A DNA stretch of 9,919 bases from Phycisphaerae bacterium (GTDB lineage Bacteria; Planctomycetota; Phycisphaerae; Phycisphaerales; SM1A02): the NCBI GenBank assembly GCA_018663565.1, contig JABJQE010000326.1, positions 1 to 9,919 on the forward strand, given 5' to 3'. Below, piece after piece: positions 1 to 6,659 of this stretch (its first letter is position 1; the number at the start of each line of letters is the position of its first letter). The notes beneath the pieces were generated by a model. The model had not been told where the DNA came from. It worked only from the letters and a program-made list of their open reading frames with translations, and ran no database searches. Made by a program: the position numbers and the translations under genes.

Positions 1-273
1 GCATTCCTTCGCCCAACCCTACGCCCGCTGGTGTTGGCCCTTGTCTTGTCTCCGGCGCTCATTTGGCCGCAGTGGGTTCCACTCATGCGGGCGCCTGGCG
101 AAGCTTGGGGCCTGATTGATCTTGCCACTGGTATGGCCAGTTATGGCGCGTTGTATGGCACCGCGGCATGGTTCCTCTTGCTGAGTAGTGTGGAACGCAC
201 TCGATTTTTGCGTATGATTCAAGGCAAGACGGGACTTCGTGACAGCGTTGATGAGGTTGAAATGTCAGACTGA
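1..273 (+). CDS. C-terminal fragment of a multi-pass membrane protein (possibly a polysaccharide flippase)
   Basis: The reading frame is open from the first base and ends at TGA 271-273, so about 90 C-terminal residues are visible and the start lies outside the window. Two hydrophobic stretches can be seen, around residues 9-29 and 40-60 of the fragment, separated by a short polar loop (RAPGEAWGLID). They are followed by a basic cytoplasmic-looking stretch (ERTRFLRMIQGKTG) and an acidic tail (DSVDEVEMSD). This pattern suits the last helices of a multi-pass inner-membrane protein. A polysaccharide biosynthesis or oligosaccharide flippase protein is the most natural guess, but no diagnostic motif is present. 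The next gene, upp, starts 25 bases downstream, so the two could be co-transcribed. Confidence 0.6.
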   Translation, partial: AFLRPTLRPLVLALVLSPALIWPQWVPLMRAPGEAWGLIDLATGMASYGALYGTAAWFLLLSSVERTRFLRMIQGKTGLRDSVDEVEMSD

Positions 274-298
274 GATGAGACGATCTATAGTCTGTGGT

Positions 299-940
299 AT
301 GCCTCATCCAGAACACCCCAATCTACACGTGCTCGAACACCCGCTTATTCAAGACAAGTTGGCTCGTATTCGGGATCGCAAAACCAAGGCCGGTCACTTT
401 CGATCACTTGTTGCAGAGGTTGCTGGCCTGATGGTATTTCAGGCGAGTCGTGACTTGCCGATTCGCGCCGAGGACGTAGAGACTCCACTTGAAACGGTGC
501 GTGCATTCCGCCTTGCCGCGCCCGTGACAATTGTCCCCATCCTTCGAGCTGGCATGGGTCTTGCAGATGGCGTGATGTCATTGATGCCTGAGGCTAGCGT
601 TGGTCATATTGGGCTGTATCGAGACGAAGCGTCGCTCGACCCGGTGAGTTATTACATCAAGTTGCCCGAGGATGTGGACAAGGGACCCGTGTTTCTTGTT
701 GACCCAATGCTCGCAACCGGCGGTTCGGCCGCGGCCGCGGTCAACGTGCTTCGCGAGCACGGCTGCGAAGACGTTCGCATGATTTGCCTAGTGGCCGCTC
801 CTGAGGGAGTGCGAGCAATGGAAGCAGCCGATGATCGCGTGTTGATCTATACGGCAGCCCTTGATCGTGAACTGAATGATCTCGGATATATCCTCCCTGG
901 CCTTGGAGATGCGGGCGATCGTATGTTTGGGACCCGCTGA
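299..940 (+). CDS. upp: Uracil phosphoribosyltransferase
   Basis: This enzyme salvages uracil by joining it to PRPP to make UMP and pyrophosphate in the cytoplasm. The protein has 213 residues, close to the roughly 208 usual for the family. Visible motifs are the N-terminal HPLIQDKLARIRD segment (14-26), PILRAGMGLADGV (80-92), the PRPP-binding loop VDPMLATGGSA (134-144), the LVAAPEG segment (164-170) and the C-terminal uracil-binding signature ILPGLGDAGDRMFGT (198-212). All match the bacterial Upp consensus and nothing essential looks missing. The ATG at 299 puts the HPL motif at the usual distance from the N-terminus. An in-frame ATG at 275 would add eight residues. Neither start has a strong Shine-Dalgarno sequence. 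The gene begins 25 bases after the membrane-protein fragment, and no terminator is visible after its stop. Confidence 0.96.
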   Translation: MPHPEHPNLHVLEHPLIQDKLARIRDRKTKAGHFRSLVAEVAGLMVFQASRDLPIRAEDVETPLETVRAFRLAAPVTIVPILRAGMGLADGVMSLMPEASVGHIGLYRDEASLDPVSYYIKLPEDVDKGPVFLVDPMLATGGSAAAAVNVLREHGCEDVRMICLVAAPEGVRAMEAADDRVLIYTAALDRELNDLGYILPGLGDAGDRMFGTR

Positions 941-989
941 GTTCCTGCATCGCGATTAGGGGAGAGCGATTCAAAATACATGCTTGTGC

Positions 990-1018
990 TTGATGGTGAT
1001 TTGTGGTCGAATCATTAT
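990..1018 (+). promoter_or_regulatory. Possible sigma70-type promoter for the cysteine-repeat gene
   Basis: TTGATG (990-995) and CATTAT (1013-1018) are separated by 17 bases. Each matches four of six positions of the -35 and -10 consensus. Transcription would start near 1025, just ahead of a GAGGA ribosome-binding site (1028-1032) and the ATG at 1041. The 5' leader would be very short, and planctomycete promoter consensus is poorly defined, so this is tentative. Confidence 0.25.
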
Positions 1019-1040
1019 CGGGTTTTTGAGGATAGATTCC

Positions 1041-1817
1041 ATGCGTAGTGCAACACGATTCATTGTTCTGGCTCTTTCACTGACGACCGCTGCGGCGTTT
1101 GGGGGCGAGCCACCGGAGTCGGCCTGTTGTGTTGGCGACGCGTGTCACATGTTGACCCAGACTCACTGCGAGGCTGAGGGTGGCGTGTGGATACCCGATG
1201 CAACATGCGACACCGTGCAGTGCATTGCGACCGGATTGGGCGCGTGCTGCTTTGCTGACAGTGGATGCGGCATGCTGTCTGAAGATCACTGCCTTGCCGG
1301 TGGTGGAAAATGGCAAGGCAAAGGAAGCGATTGTGCCAGTGCGTGTGGCGGTACTCCTGATGCAGCCTGCTGTATTGAGTTTGAGTGTTTCATGATTAAC
1401 CAGAAGTCTTGCCTTGCAGGAGGCGGCCAGTGGAATGCTGGGATGTACTGCGAAAACGTGGTATGCGAAGAGAATTCAGCGTATGGAGCCTGCTGCTTCG
1501 AAGTGCCAGTCGGCATGGCGTGCGTAGAGATCCATGAAGTGCAGTGTTATCTCGAAGGAGGCGACTGGCAGGGTCCGCACACCGTGTGTGCTGATGTTGA
1601 GTGTGGTGTTGGTGGGAAAGTTGGCGCATGCTGCGTCAACGGCGGATGCCTCATGTTGATGCCAGACAAGTGCGATTCAGTGCATGGCCAGTGGAGTGAA
1701 GGTCACTGTGGCACAACCAAGTGCGCCCCGTGGTGTGAAGGTGACATCGATGGTGATGGCGTGGTCGGTGTGAACGATATTCTCGTTCTGCTCGCCAACT
1801 GGGGGCCATGCGTCTGA
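1041..1817 (+). CDS. Secreted five-repeat cysteine-rich protein with C-terminal GC-type dockerin-like anchor
   Basis: The 258-residue product starts with a signal peptide (RSATRF, then a hydrophobic stretch to about residue 20, with cleavage near AFGG). ATG 1041 is chosen because it gives this signal peptide and has GAGGA eight bases upstream; an in-frame start at 984 would bury it. Five tandem units follow, at about 28-61, 68-102, 109-142, 149-188 and 196-228. Each has six cysteines in the order CC, C, C, C, C and a conserved aromatic core (for example CLAGGGKW, CLAGGGQW). The C-terminus (234-258) holds one EF-hand-like loop, DIDGDGVVGVND, and ends NWGPCV, as in the GC-type dockerin-like anchors of Phycisphaerae. 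An extracellular, disulfide-stabilised role is inferred; ligand and partner are unknown. A hairpin terminator follows. Confidence 0.85.
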   Translation: MRSATRFIVLALSLTTAAAFGGEPPESACCVGDACHMLTQTHCEAEGGVWIPDATCDTVQCIATGLGACCFADSGCGMLSEDHCLAGGGKWQGKGSDCASACGGTPDAACCIEFECFMINQKSCLAGGGQWNAGMYCENVVCEENSAYGACCFEVPVGMACVEIHEVQCYLEGGDWQGPHTVCADVECGVGGKVGACCVNGGCLMLMPDKCDSVHGQWSEGHCGTTKCAPWCEGDIDGDGVVGVNDILVLLANWGPCV

Positions 1818-1853
1818 GCCGAGAAACGTATTCTTCTGGGAGGAGAGAAAGTC

Positions 1854-1887
1854 GATCGGTCCACTACTGTGGGCCGATTGCCTTTTT
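1854..1887 (+). terminator. Intrinsic terminator, probably working in both directions
   Basis: ATCGGTCCAC (1855-1864) pairs with GTGGGCCGAT (1869-1878) around a four-base TACT loop, with a single G-T wobble; a further wobble pair at 1854/1879 is possible. A run of five T follows at 1883-1887. It lies 36 bases after the cysteine-repeat gene stop. The same hairpin covers the last codons and the stop codon of the convergent methyltransferase gene. Read on the minus strand it is followed by TTTCTCTCC, a weaker pyrimidine tract. Confidence 0.7.
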
Positions 1888-3609
1888 GACGGCATACGCG
1901 GTACTCATGTGGGCAGCGCAGTCTGCGAGATGCTCGTCACACTGTTCTTGTGTTACCGCTTCTTGAGCGAGTCGGAACGAGTCGGCTCCAGCATCCCACG
2001 CGTCCGTGTCCGCGGGAGTGGGCAGCATGAGCACATCGCGAGCCGAGAGTTTGATGGCCTTTGGATTGCGGGCAGTGCCAAGGAACCGGTGAATGGCCAC
2101 AAGTGAAATAAGCGGGCAGGCGAGCACCGCGCCGATGCGGGCGAGGTCATCTGGGCGCGTGGTCGTGATCGTGATGATGGGAACGCTCGGTAGCCAATGC
2201 CCGGTTATGTCGAGTACGGGCTCGAGCGTGCGGGTTTGGGTTGGAAGCATTATCTTCGGCACGAGTCGCGTCGTAGCCCACGATCGCATCGACTCAGAAA
2301 GAGCCGGTATTCGAATGCCCGGCTTGGACCATTCCTGGCCAAAGAGTCGTATCGGTCGGTGCCCCCAGTGGCAACGTGCGGCGTCGAGCACGCCCGTGGT
2401 GACAACAGGCACGACGTCTTCGTCGATTGGGTCGCCGCACTCTTCGATGGCCGGTTTGAGTCCGTAGTACTGATCGCGAAAGTCCGCCGTGGCTTGGCAG
2501 ATGTCGCCAAGTGTTCCACCGGTCTGATGTGGTGGTACGTCAGGAAACCCAATCGCGGCTGTTGCAAGTGACGCCCATGAGTCATCAGTTGCGCTGATCG
2601 TGATGGGAGGGCACGGTTGAATGGGCAGGTCGCGATACCGTTCAACATGGAAGGTGTCGGCGGGGGCGTTGTGTTTGAATACCAGGGCACAGGTGTAGAC
2701 GCTTGCGTCGAAGACGTGTCGTCCGCTCGCCCACGCTGTAGTGAGTGTGCAGACTTCTCGGAGGGCTGCGCGAATAGGAGCGGCGTCACGGGCAGCGAGC
2801 ATGGAGAGTGGTTGAACCATGCCAAGGTAGCCCTGCTTGGTGATCGCAGTTCTCGCAAGCCCTAGGAAGATGGCGGCAAGGTCGGTATACCGTCCGACTG
2901 GTCGACCAAAGCTGCGGGCGGCGGCACGGGCCGATTCTGCATCCGAGGCGGACTTGAGCGGCGAACCAAATGGCGGGTTGCCAACTACGATGTCCGCTTT
3001 GCATGCGGGGATGCCCTCGGGGCTCAATGCATCAAGAGTTCGAATGCCACGTGCTGCATCACAATCTCCTCCGGCGAGTGAGGTGAGCCGGGCCGTGAGC
3101 CATGCTGTGGCGATGGGGTCGCTATCGAGACCGAGTAGATGCGGACCGACATGTTGCCATGCCGCCAACGCACATTCTCCAGTGCTCGCCTGGCGGTGTT
3201 CCACGAGTCGCTCGCCGGCTGCAAGAAGAAATCGACCCGTGCCGCAGGAGGGGTCCAGTACGATCGGCGTGCGGTCCGGGTGTGCCGCATGCCACGGCGT
3301 AAGCGTGTGGTCAAGAATAAAGCCCACGAGAATCGGCGGCGTATAGAACGCGCCCTGCCGTTGGCGAGATGCTTTGGCATCGCGATCGCCTTGCCTCAGT
3401 CGGGCCCCGAGTTCGGGAATGAGTGGCTCGGTGTCGTAATGGGGTGTGTCGCACGCGAGCATGTACTCAGCTGCAATTCGGATAAGGGCATCCGAATTAC
3501 AGGCATCATCGCCGGCGAGGCGTTCGATGTCATGCACGATGGTTTCAAGGGTGATGGTCACAGCCTGGCACAATACTGGACTGTATCTGTGAAAAACAGG
3601 TGGTTCCAT
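1864..3609 (-). CDS. N6-adenine DNA methyltransferase, orphan
   Basis: This 581-residue protein should transfer a methyl group from S-adenosylmethionine to N6 of adenine in a specific DNA sequence. The core is complete: motif X-like RQGAFYTPPILVGFI (84-98), SAM-binding motif I LDPSCGTGRFL (118-128), the acidic motif II region LLGLDSDP (158-165), and catalytic motif IV NPPF (211-214) followed by YTDLAAIFL (241-249). Residues from about 365 to 535 resemble the target-recognition region of type I/IIG enzymes (TLGDICQATADF, then LVPKIMLPTQTR). About 80 mostly helical residues precede the core; no PD-(D/E)XK nuclease motif is seen there. ATG 3609 is chosen, but it lacks a clear Shine-Dalgarno. GTG 3561 is an alternative, and longer starts (3663, 3777) run into the divergent gene. 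No endonuclease or specificity gene is adjacent, so it could be regulatory or a remnant of a restriction system. Confidence 0.88.
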   Translation of the reverse strand: MEPPVFHRYSPVLCQAVTITLETIVHDIERLAGDDACNSDALIRIAAEYMLACDTPHYDTEPLIPELGARLRQGDRDAKASRQRQGAFYTPPILVGFILDHTLTPWHAAHPDRTPIVLDPSCGTGRFLLAAGERLVEHRQASTGECALAAWQHVGPHLLGLDSDPIATAWLTARLTSLAGGDCDAARGIRTLDALSPEGIPACKADIVVGNPPFGSPLKSASDAESARAAARSFGRPVGRYTDLAAIFLGLARTAITKQGYLGMVQPLSMLAARDAAPIRAALREVCTLTTAWASGRHVFDASVYTCALVFKHNAPADTFHVERYRDLPIQPCPPITISATDDSWASLATAAIGFPDVPPHQTGGTLGDICQATADFRDQYYGLKPAIEECGDPIDEDVVPVVTTGVLDAARCHWGHRPIRLFGQEWSKPGIRIPALSESMRSWATTRLVPKIMLPTQTRTLEPVLDITGHWLPSVPIITITTTRPDDLARIGAVLACPLISLVAIHRFLGTARNPKAIKLSARDVLMLPTPADTDAWDAGADSFRLAQEAVTQEQCDEHLADCAAHMSTAYAVKKAIGPQ

Positions 3610-3707
3610 GGGGGATATCGCTTGGGTTGGCGGCCGTATGACGTCACAGTAGAGGGTGGGCATTGGCCATGAGGCGAGTGAAGAACACGCGAGGCAAGGG
3701 AGCTGAC

Positions 3708-4730
3708 ATGCGGATGCGAACAATTGTGGCCAGTATGGCCATGGCAACACTGGTGGCGACGGCCGGTGCCGATTCACTCACGCGGCTCGGATGCGACGGT
3801 GACGCCACTCAAGATGGCAGCGTGAACACCAAGGACATCTTGCTCGTCATTAGTGACTGGGGTGGCAGCGGCGGATTTGATGTTGACGGTGACGGGCTTA
3901 CGGGCGTACCGGAATTACTGCTTGTGCTCGAAGAATGGATGCGTCCATGTCATCCGTTTGATGACAACATGTCAGTCACGCTTGACTATGCAGCGGGCAT
4001 GGCAACGATCACCGGTAGTGGCCTAGCGAATCACGTCATGGGACCATTCGACGGGTCCACCGGCTGCTACAACCCCAATTTGCCAAGTGCGCTGAATGAC
4101 ACGTGGCAGATTCCACTGAAGCCAGTTGTCGGAAACACAAGCGGCTTGGTCTATCTGGACACGATGGGCAAGGTCGCCGTGAGCCTGAATGGCGTGGCGT
4201 TCTACAACCCGTACGACGCTGGTGGCGTTGATGCGCCAAGTACGATTTGCATGGATGATTTCAACGGGCATCCGTCGGTTGATGGTCGATATCACTATCA
4301 CCAAGCGCCAAGTTGGTCGTACAGCAGCGGCGATACGGGGCACTCGGGCGTTGTTGGGTATGCCATTGACGGCTTCCCAAACTACGGACCCTATGAAGAC
4401 GCCGGGCTCTTCGCCAAGGACGTCACCGGAAGTGGCGCGCTCGATGCGTGCAACGGCCACACGGATGGGCAACATGGTTATCACTACCACTCGATTTCCT
4501 ATGAGCTTGATTCGTCAGGATTCCCCTGGGTCCAGGGATGCTGGTATGGCAATCCTGTCGTCAGTAACATCGAGCAAGGTGGCGGTGGCGGATGCCAAGC
4601 ATGCGCCGACAATATGATTCCACCTGCAGTATGCAACTGTGTTCATACAACACCTGGTTACGAGTACTGCTGTGATAACTGGGATGCCAACTGCCAGTAC
4701 TACGCCGACACTGTGTGCGCGACGCCCTGA
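3708..4730 (+). CDS. Secreted YHYH-domain protein with N-terminal dockerin pair and C-terminal cysteine motif
   Basis: The 340-residue product starts at ATG 3708, preceded by AAGGGAG five bases upstream, with a signal peptide to about residue 21 (VATAGAD). A type I dockerin-like pair follows directly: loop one DATQDGSVNTKD (32-43) and loop two DVDGDGLTGVPE (58-69), both with EF-hand-type acidic ligands. The YHYH domain occupies about 105-285: FNGHPSVDGRYHYHQAP (185-201), GYAIDGFPNYGPY (217-229), ACNGHTDGQHGYHYH (247-261) and WVQGCWYG (274-281). The histidine-rich motifs suggest metal binding, but the family's function is not established. The tail (296-337) carries CQACADN and EYCCDNWDANC, a cysteine motif seen on planctomycete and myxobacterial secreted proteins. 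The redoxin gene begins eight bases after its stop, so it probably leads a three-gene operon. Confidence 0.88.
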   Translation: MRMRTIVASMAMATLVATAGADSLTRLGCDGDATQDGSVNTKDILLVISDWGGSGGFDVDGDGLTGVPELLLVLEEWMRPCHPFDDNMSVTLDYAAGMATITGSGLANHVMGPFDGSTGCYNPNLPSALNDTWQIPLKPVVGNTSGLVYLDTMGKVAVSLNGVAFYNPYDAGGVDAPSTICMDDFNGHPSVDGRYHYHQAPSWSYSSGDTGHSGVVGYAIDGFPNYGPYEDAGLFAKDVTGSGALDACNGHTDGQHGYHYHSISYELDSSGFPWVQGCWYGNPVVSNIEQGGGGGCQACADNMIPPAVCNCVHTTPGYEYCCDNWDANCQYYADTVCATP

Positions 4731-4738
4731 ATCTTCGC

Positions 4739-5317
4739 ATGAAGTCATTTGTGTTGATTGTGTCTGCGGTGTTCGTGTGCGTTGGATGTAGCGGCGGCCA
4801 TCGAGTGGTGTCCCTGCCCGATACGCACGGCGCTCAGCATGTGCCACTTGCCGCGCACGGCGATGAGGTTGTGGTACTTCTTTTTTCGAGCCCCGACTGC
4901 CCAATAGCCAATGCGATTGCGCCTGAGATTGAGCGGCTGCATCAACTAACACTTGCCGGTGGTGGTCGGTTTTATCTTGTGCATGCTCGGAGAGACGTGA
5001 CGGCTGGTGGGGCGGCGGCTCATGCCCGCGAGTTTGGCATTACGGCCACGGTGTTGCTTGATCGCGAGCAAACGCTCGTTCAAATCATGGACGCAACGGT
5101 CACTCCTGAACTTGTGGTGCTCGCGGCTGCTCAAGATGGGACGCTTCGCACCACATACCAGGGACGTATCAATAACCTCTATGCGTCGCTTGGAAACCGA
5201 AGAGACCGCGCGACCAAGCACTGGGGGCGAGACGCTATCTCCAAGACGCTTAATGGCGAGCGGGTCGACCCCCCATACCGTCAGCCGCTCGGGTGTTTCT
5301 TGGAACAGAATCAATGA
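4739..5317 (+). CDS. Thioredoxin-fold (redoxin) lipoprotein
   Basis: This 192-residue protein has a lipoprotein-type signal (MKSFVLIVSAVFVCVGC), with Cys17 as the likely lipidated residue; the residue at -3 is Cys instead of the usual Leu. The thioredoxin-like AhpC/TSA-related fold is shown by VVVLLFSSPDCPIANAIAPE (44-63), with Cys54 as the expected redox-active cysteine, VLLDRE (105-110), the cis-proline loop TVTPELVVL (120-128) and the YQGRINNLY segment (140-148). The C-terminus (PPYRQPLGCF) matches a family in Planctomycetes and Acidobacteria that is often linked or fused to cytochrome c. There is no CXXC, so a one-cysteine or peroxiredoxin-like mechanism is more likely than disulfide exchange. 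ATG 4739 is chosen because it gives the signal peptide; GTG 4715 would overlap the preceding gene. It overlaps the next gene by ATGA, suggesting translational coupling. Confidence 0.85.
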   Translation: MKSFVLIVSAVFVCVGCSGGHRVVSLPDTHGAQHVPLAAHGDEVVVLLFSSPDCPIANAIAPEIERLHQLTLAGGGRFYLVHARRDVTAGGAAAHAREFGITATVLLDREQTLVQIMDATVTPELVVLAAAQDGTLRTTYQGRINNLYASLGNRRDRATKHWGRDAISKTLNGERVDPPYRQPLGCFLEQNQ

Positions 5318-6600
5318 TGTCTCTCGCCGCGATTGCAACTCTGATATGCGGCGGACAGGTGGGCAGTGGATCGCCGCCGCCGACGTGGGCCCATCCGGTC
5401 CGCGAGATTATGCAGACGCACTGCGTGTCCTGCCACCACACCAATGGACCAGCACCGTTTTCTCTGGCGAGATACGAAGACGTGGCCCCTCGAGCAGCAT
5501 TTGTCGCTGAAGTAACGAGCCAACACATCATGCCGCCGTGGCTTCCACGACCAGGCGAGGTAGAACTGCGTGATCATCGTGGCCTGAGCCCTCAGGAATT
5601 GGCCGCACTGCAAGCGTGGGCGGCGAGCGGGCATCTCAATGGCGATGACAAGACAACTGCAAGAGTTCCCGAAACGAAGGTGCAGGAGGTCGATCTCGTG
5701 CTCACCATGCCGGAGGCGTGGACTGTGCCAGCAGAGGGCGATGTGAACTGGGGCAGGCGGGACAGGGACAAGTGGACCTTCGTACTGCCAATTCTCAATG
5801 AAGCTCCGCTGCGTGTGCAGTCCATCGTCCACCGGTGTTCGGCTCCCAGAGCTGTTCATGCGGTGACATACCTTGCTGATGACACTGGCGCAGCGCTCTG
5901 GAATGATCAGCGTGACGATATCGTTGGGTCATATATGACCGGGGATGTGCGTGATCATTCAAGTGGCCAGTGTGGTGGAACTGGTGTTGGGAGCCGAGTG
6001 TGTAGATTGCCACAGGGGTATCACTGGTTGATTCCGCCACATTCTGATCTTGTCATGGAGGTCCACTTTCGCCCGACCGGACGGCCTCATGAGTTGCGGG
6101 AGTCTGTCGGCCTGGTGTTTGCAACGGATGAGGAGTCGCGTCCTGTTCGGTCGCTCTTGTCTATGGTGCGCCGAGTCGATATTCCAGCGGGCGAGTCTCA
6201 GCGCGTTGCGGACGAGTACGTCATACCGGAAGACGTAGAAGCCATAGGAGCGTTGCCGCGGGCGCTTGGCGTGTGTGTTTCCATTCGCATCGCAGCCGAT
6301 ATCCCTGGGGAAGGCGAAGTTGTTCTTCTTGATGTGCCCGACTACGACCCGCACTGGCGACTCCCTTACATGTTTGAATCACCACGATATTTGCCTGCCG
6401 GGACGATTGTCCGCACGACGTGGCAGATCGAGAATACAGAGGACAATCATCGTAATCCTTTCCTGCCCGTGGAACGGCTGTCGATGGCTCGGCGTACCGG
6501 TGCTGTGTCGTCCTTGCTGTATGTTGCAGCTGAGGGGCCGGAGTCGGATACGCGGCTTCAAGAGTGGCAAGCGGACGCAATGCGAATGCGAACTCACTAA
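5314..6600 (+). CDS. c-type cytochrome with degenerate copper type II monooxygenase-like region
   Basis: The 428-residue protein begins with a short hydrophobic export signal (about 1-18). A single c-type heme site, CVSCH (37-41), follows, with HIMPPW (71-76) supplying the likely axial methionine. Residues from about 150 to 400 follow the layout of the copper type II ascorbate-dependent (PHM-like) region attached to many planctomycete cytochromes: WTFVLPI (154-160), APRAVHAVTYLADD (177-190), SDLVMEVHFRPTGRP (244-258) and YLPAGTIVRTTW (359-370). The ligand positions look eroded: one histidine instead of the HH pair at 182-183, and no HxH near 313-318, where LPRALG is found. It therefore probably serves in electron transfer or structure, not in hydroxylation; this is inference. 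ATG 5314 overlaps the redoxin stop and yields the export signal. In related bacteria this region is often one polypeptide with the redoxin. Confidence 0.82.
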   Translation: MMSLAAIATLICGGQVGSGSPPPTWAHPVREIMQTHCVSCHHTNGPAPFSLARYEDVAPRAAFVAEVTSQHIMPPWLPRPGEVELRDHRGLSPQELAALQAWAASGHLNGDDKTTARVPETKVQEVDLVLTMPEAWTVPAEGDVNWGRRDRDKWTFVLPILNEAPLRVQSIVHRCSAPRAVHAVTYLADDTGAALWNDQRDDIVGSYMTGDVRDHSSGQCGGTGVGSRVCRLPQGYHWLIPPHSDLVMEVHFRPTGRPHELRESVGLVFATDEESRPVRSLLSMVRRVDIPAGESQRVADEYVIPEDVEAIGALPRALGVCVSIRIAADIPGEGEVVLLDVPDYDPHWRLPYMFESPRYLPAGTIVRTTWQIENTEDNHRNPFLPVERLSMARRTGAVSSLLYVAAEGPESDTRLQEWQADAMRMRTH

Positions 6601-6659
6601 CTGCTATGGTGCCCGCTGAGTTATTCGACTTGTTTCCTCTTTCAATAAGGTTCATCCCC

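Noticed and set aside
1003..1018. GGTCGAATC resembling a tRNA T-loop
   Set aside because: No acceptor, D or anticodon stems can be folded around it.
3639..3646. TGACGTCA palindrome between the divergent methyltransferase and YHYH genes
   Set aside because: An eight-base palindrome is expected many times by chance in 10 kb, and no second copy or nearby promoter supports an operator.
2093..3672. Several long plus-strand open frames inside the methyltransferase gene
   Set aside because: The minus-strand frame carries all methyltransferase motifs; the plus-strand products are Arg/Ser-rich shadows of a GC-rich gene.
3610..3777. A longer methyltransferase N-terminus starting at 3777 or 3663
   Set aside because: The start at 3777 would lie inside the signal-peptide coding region of the divergent YHYH gene. 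The added residues are Pro/Trp/Cys-rich without family resemblance, and neither start has a ribosome-binding site.
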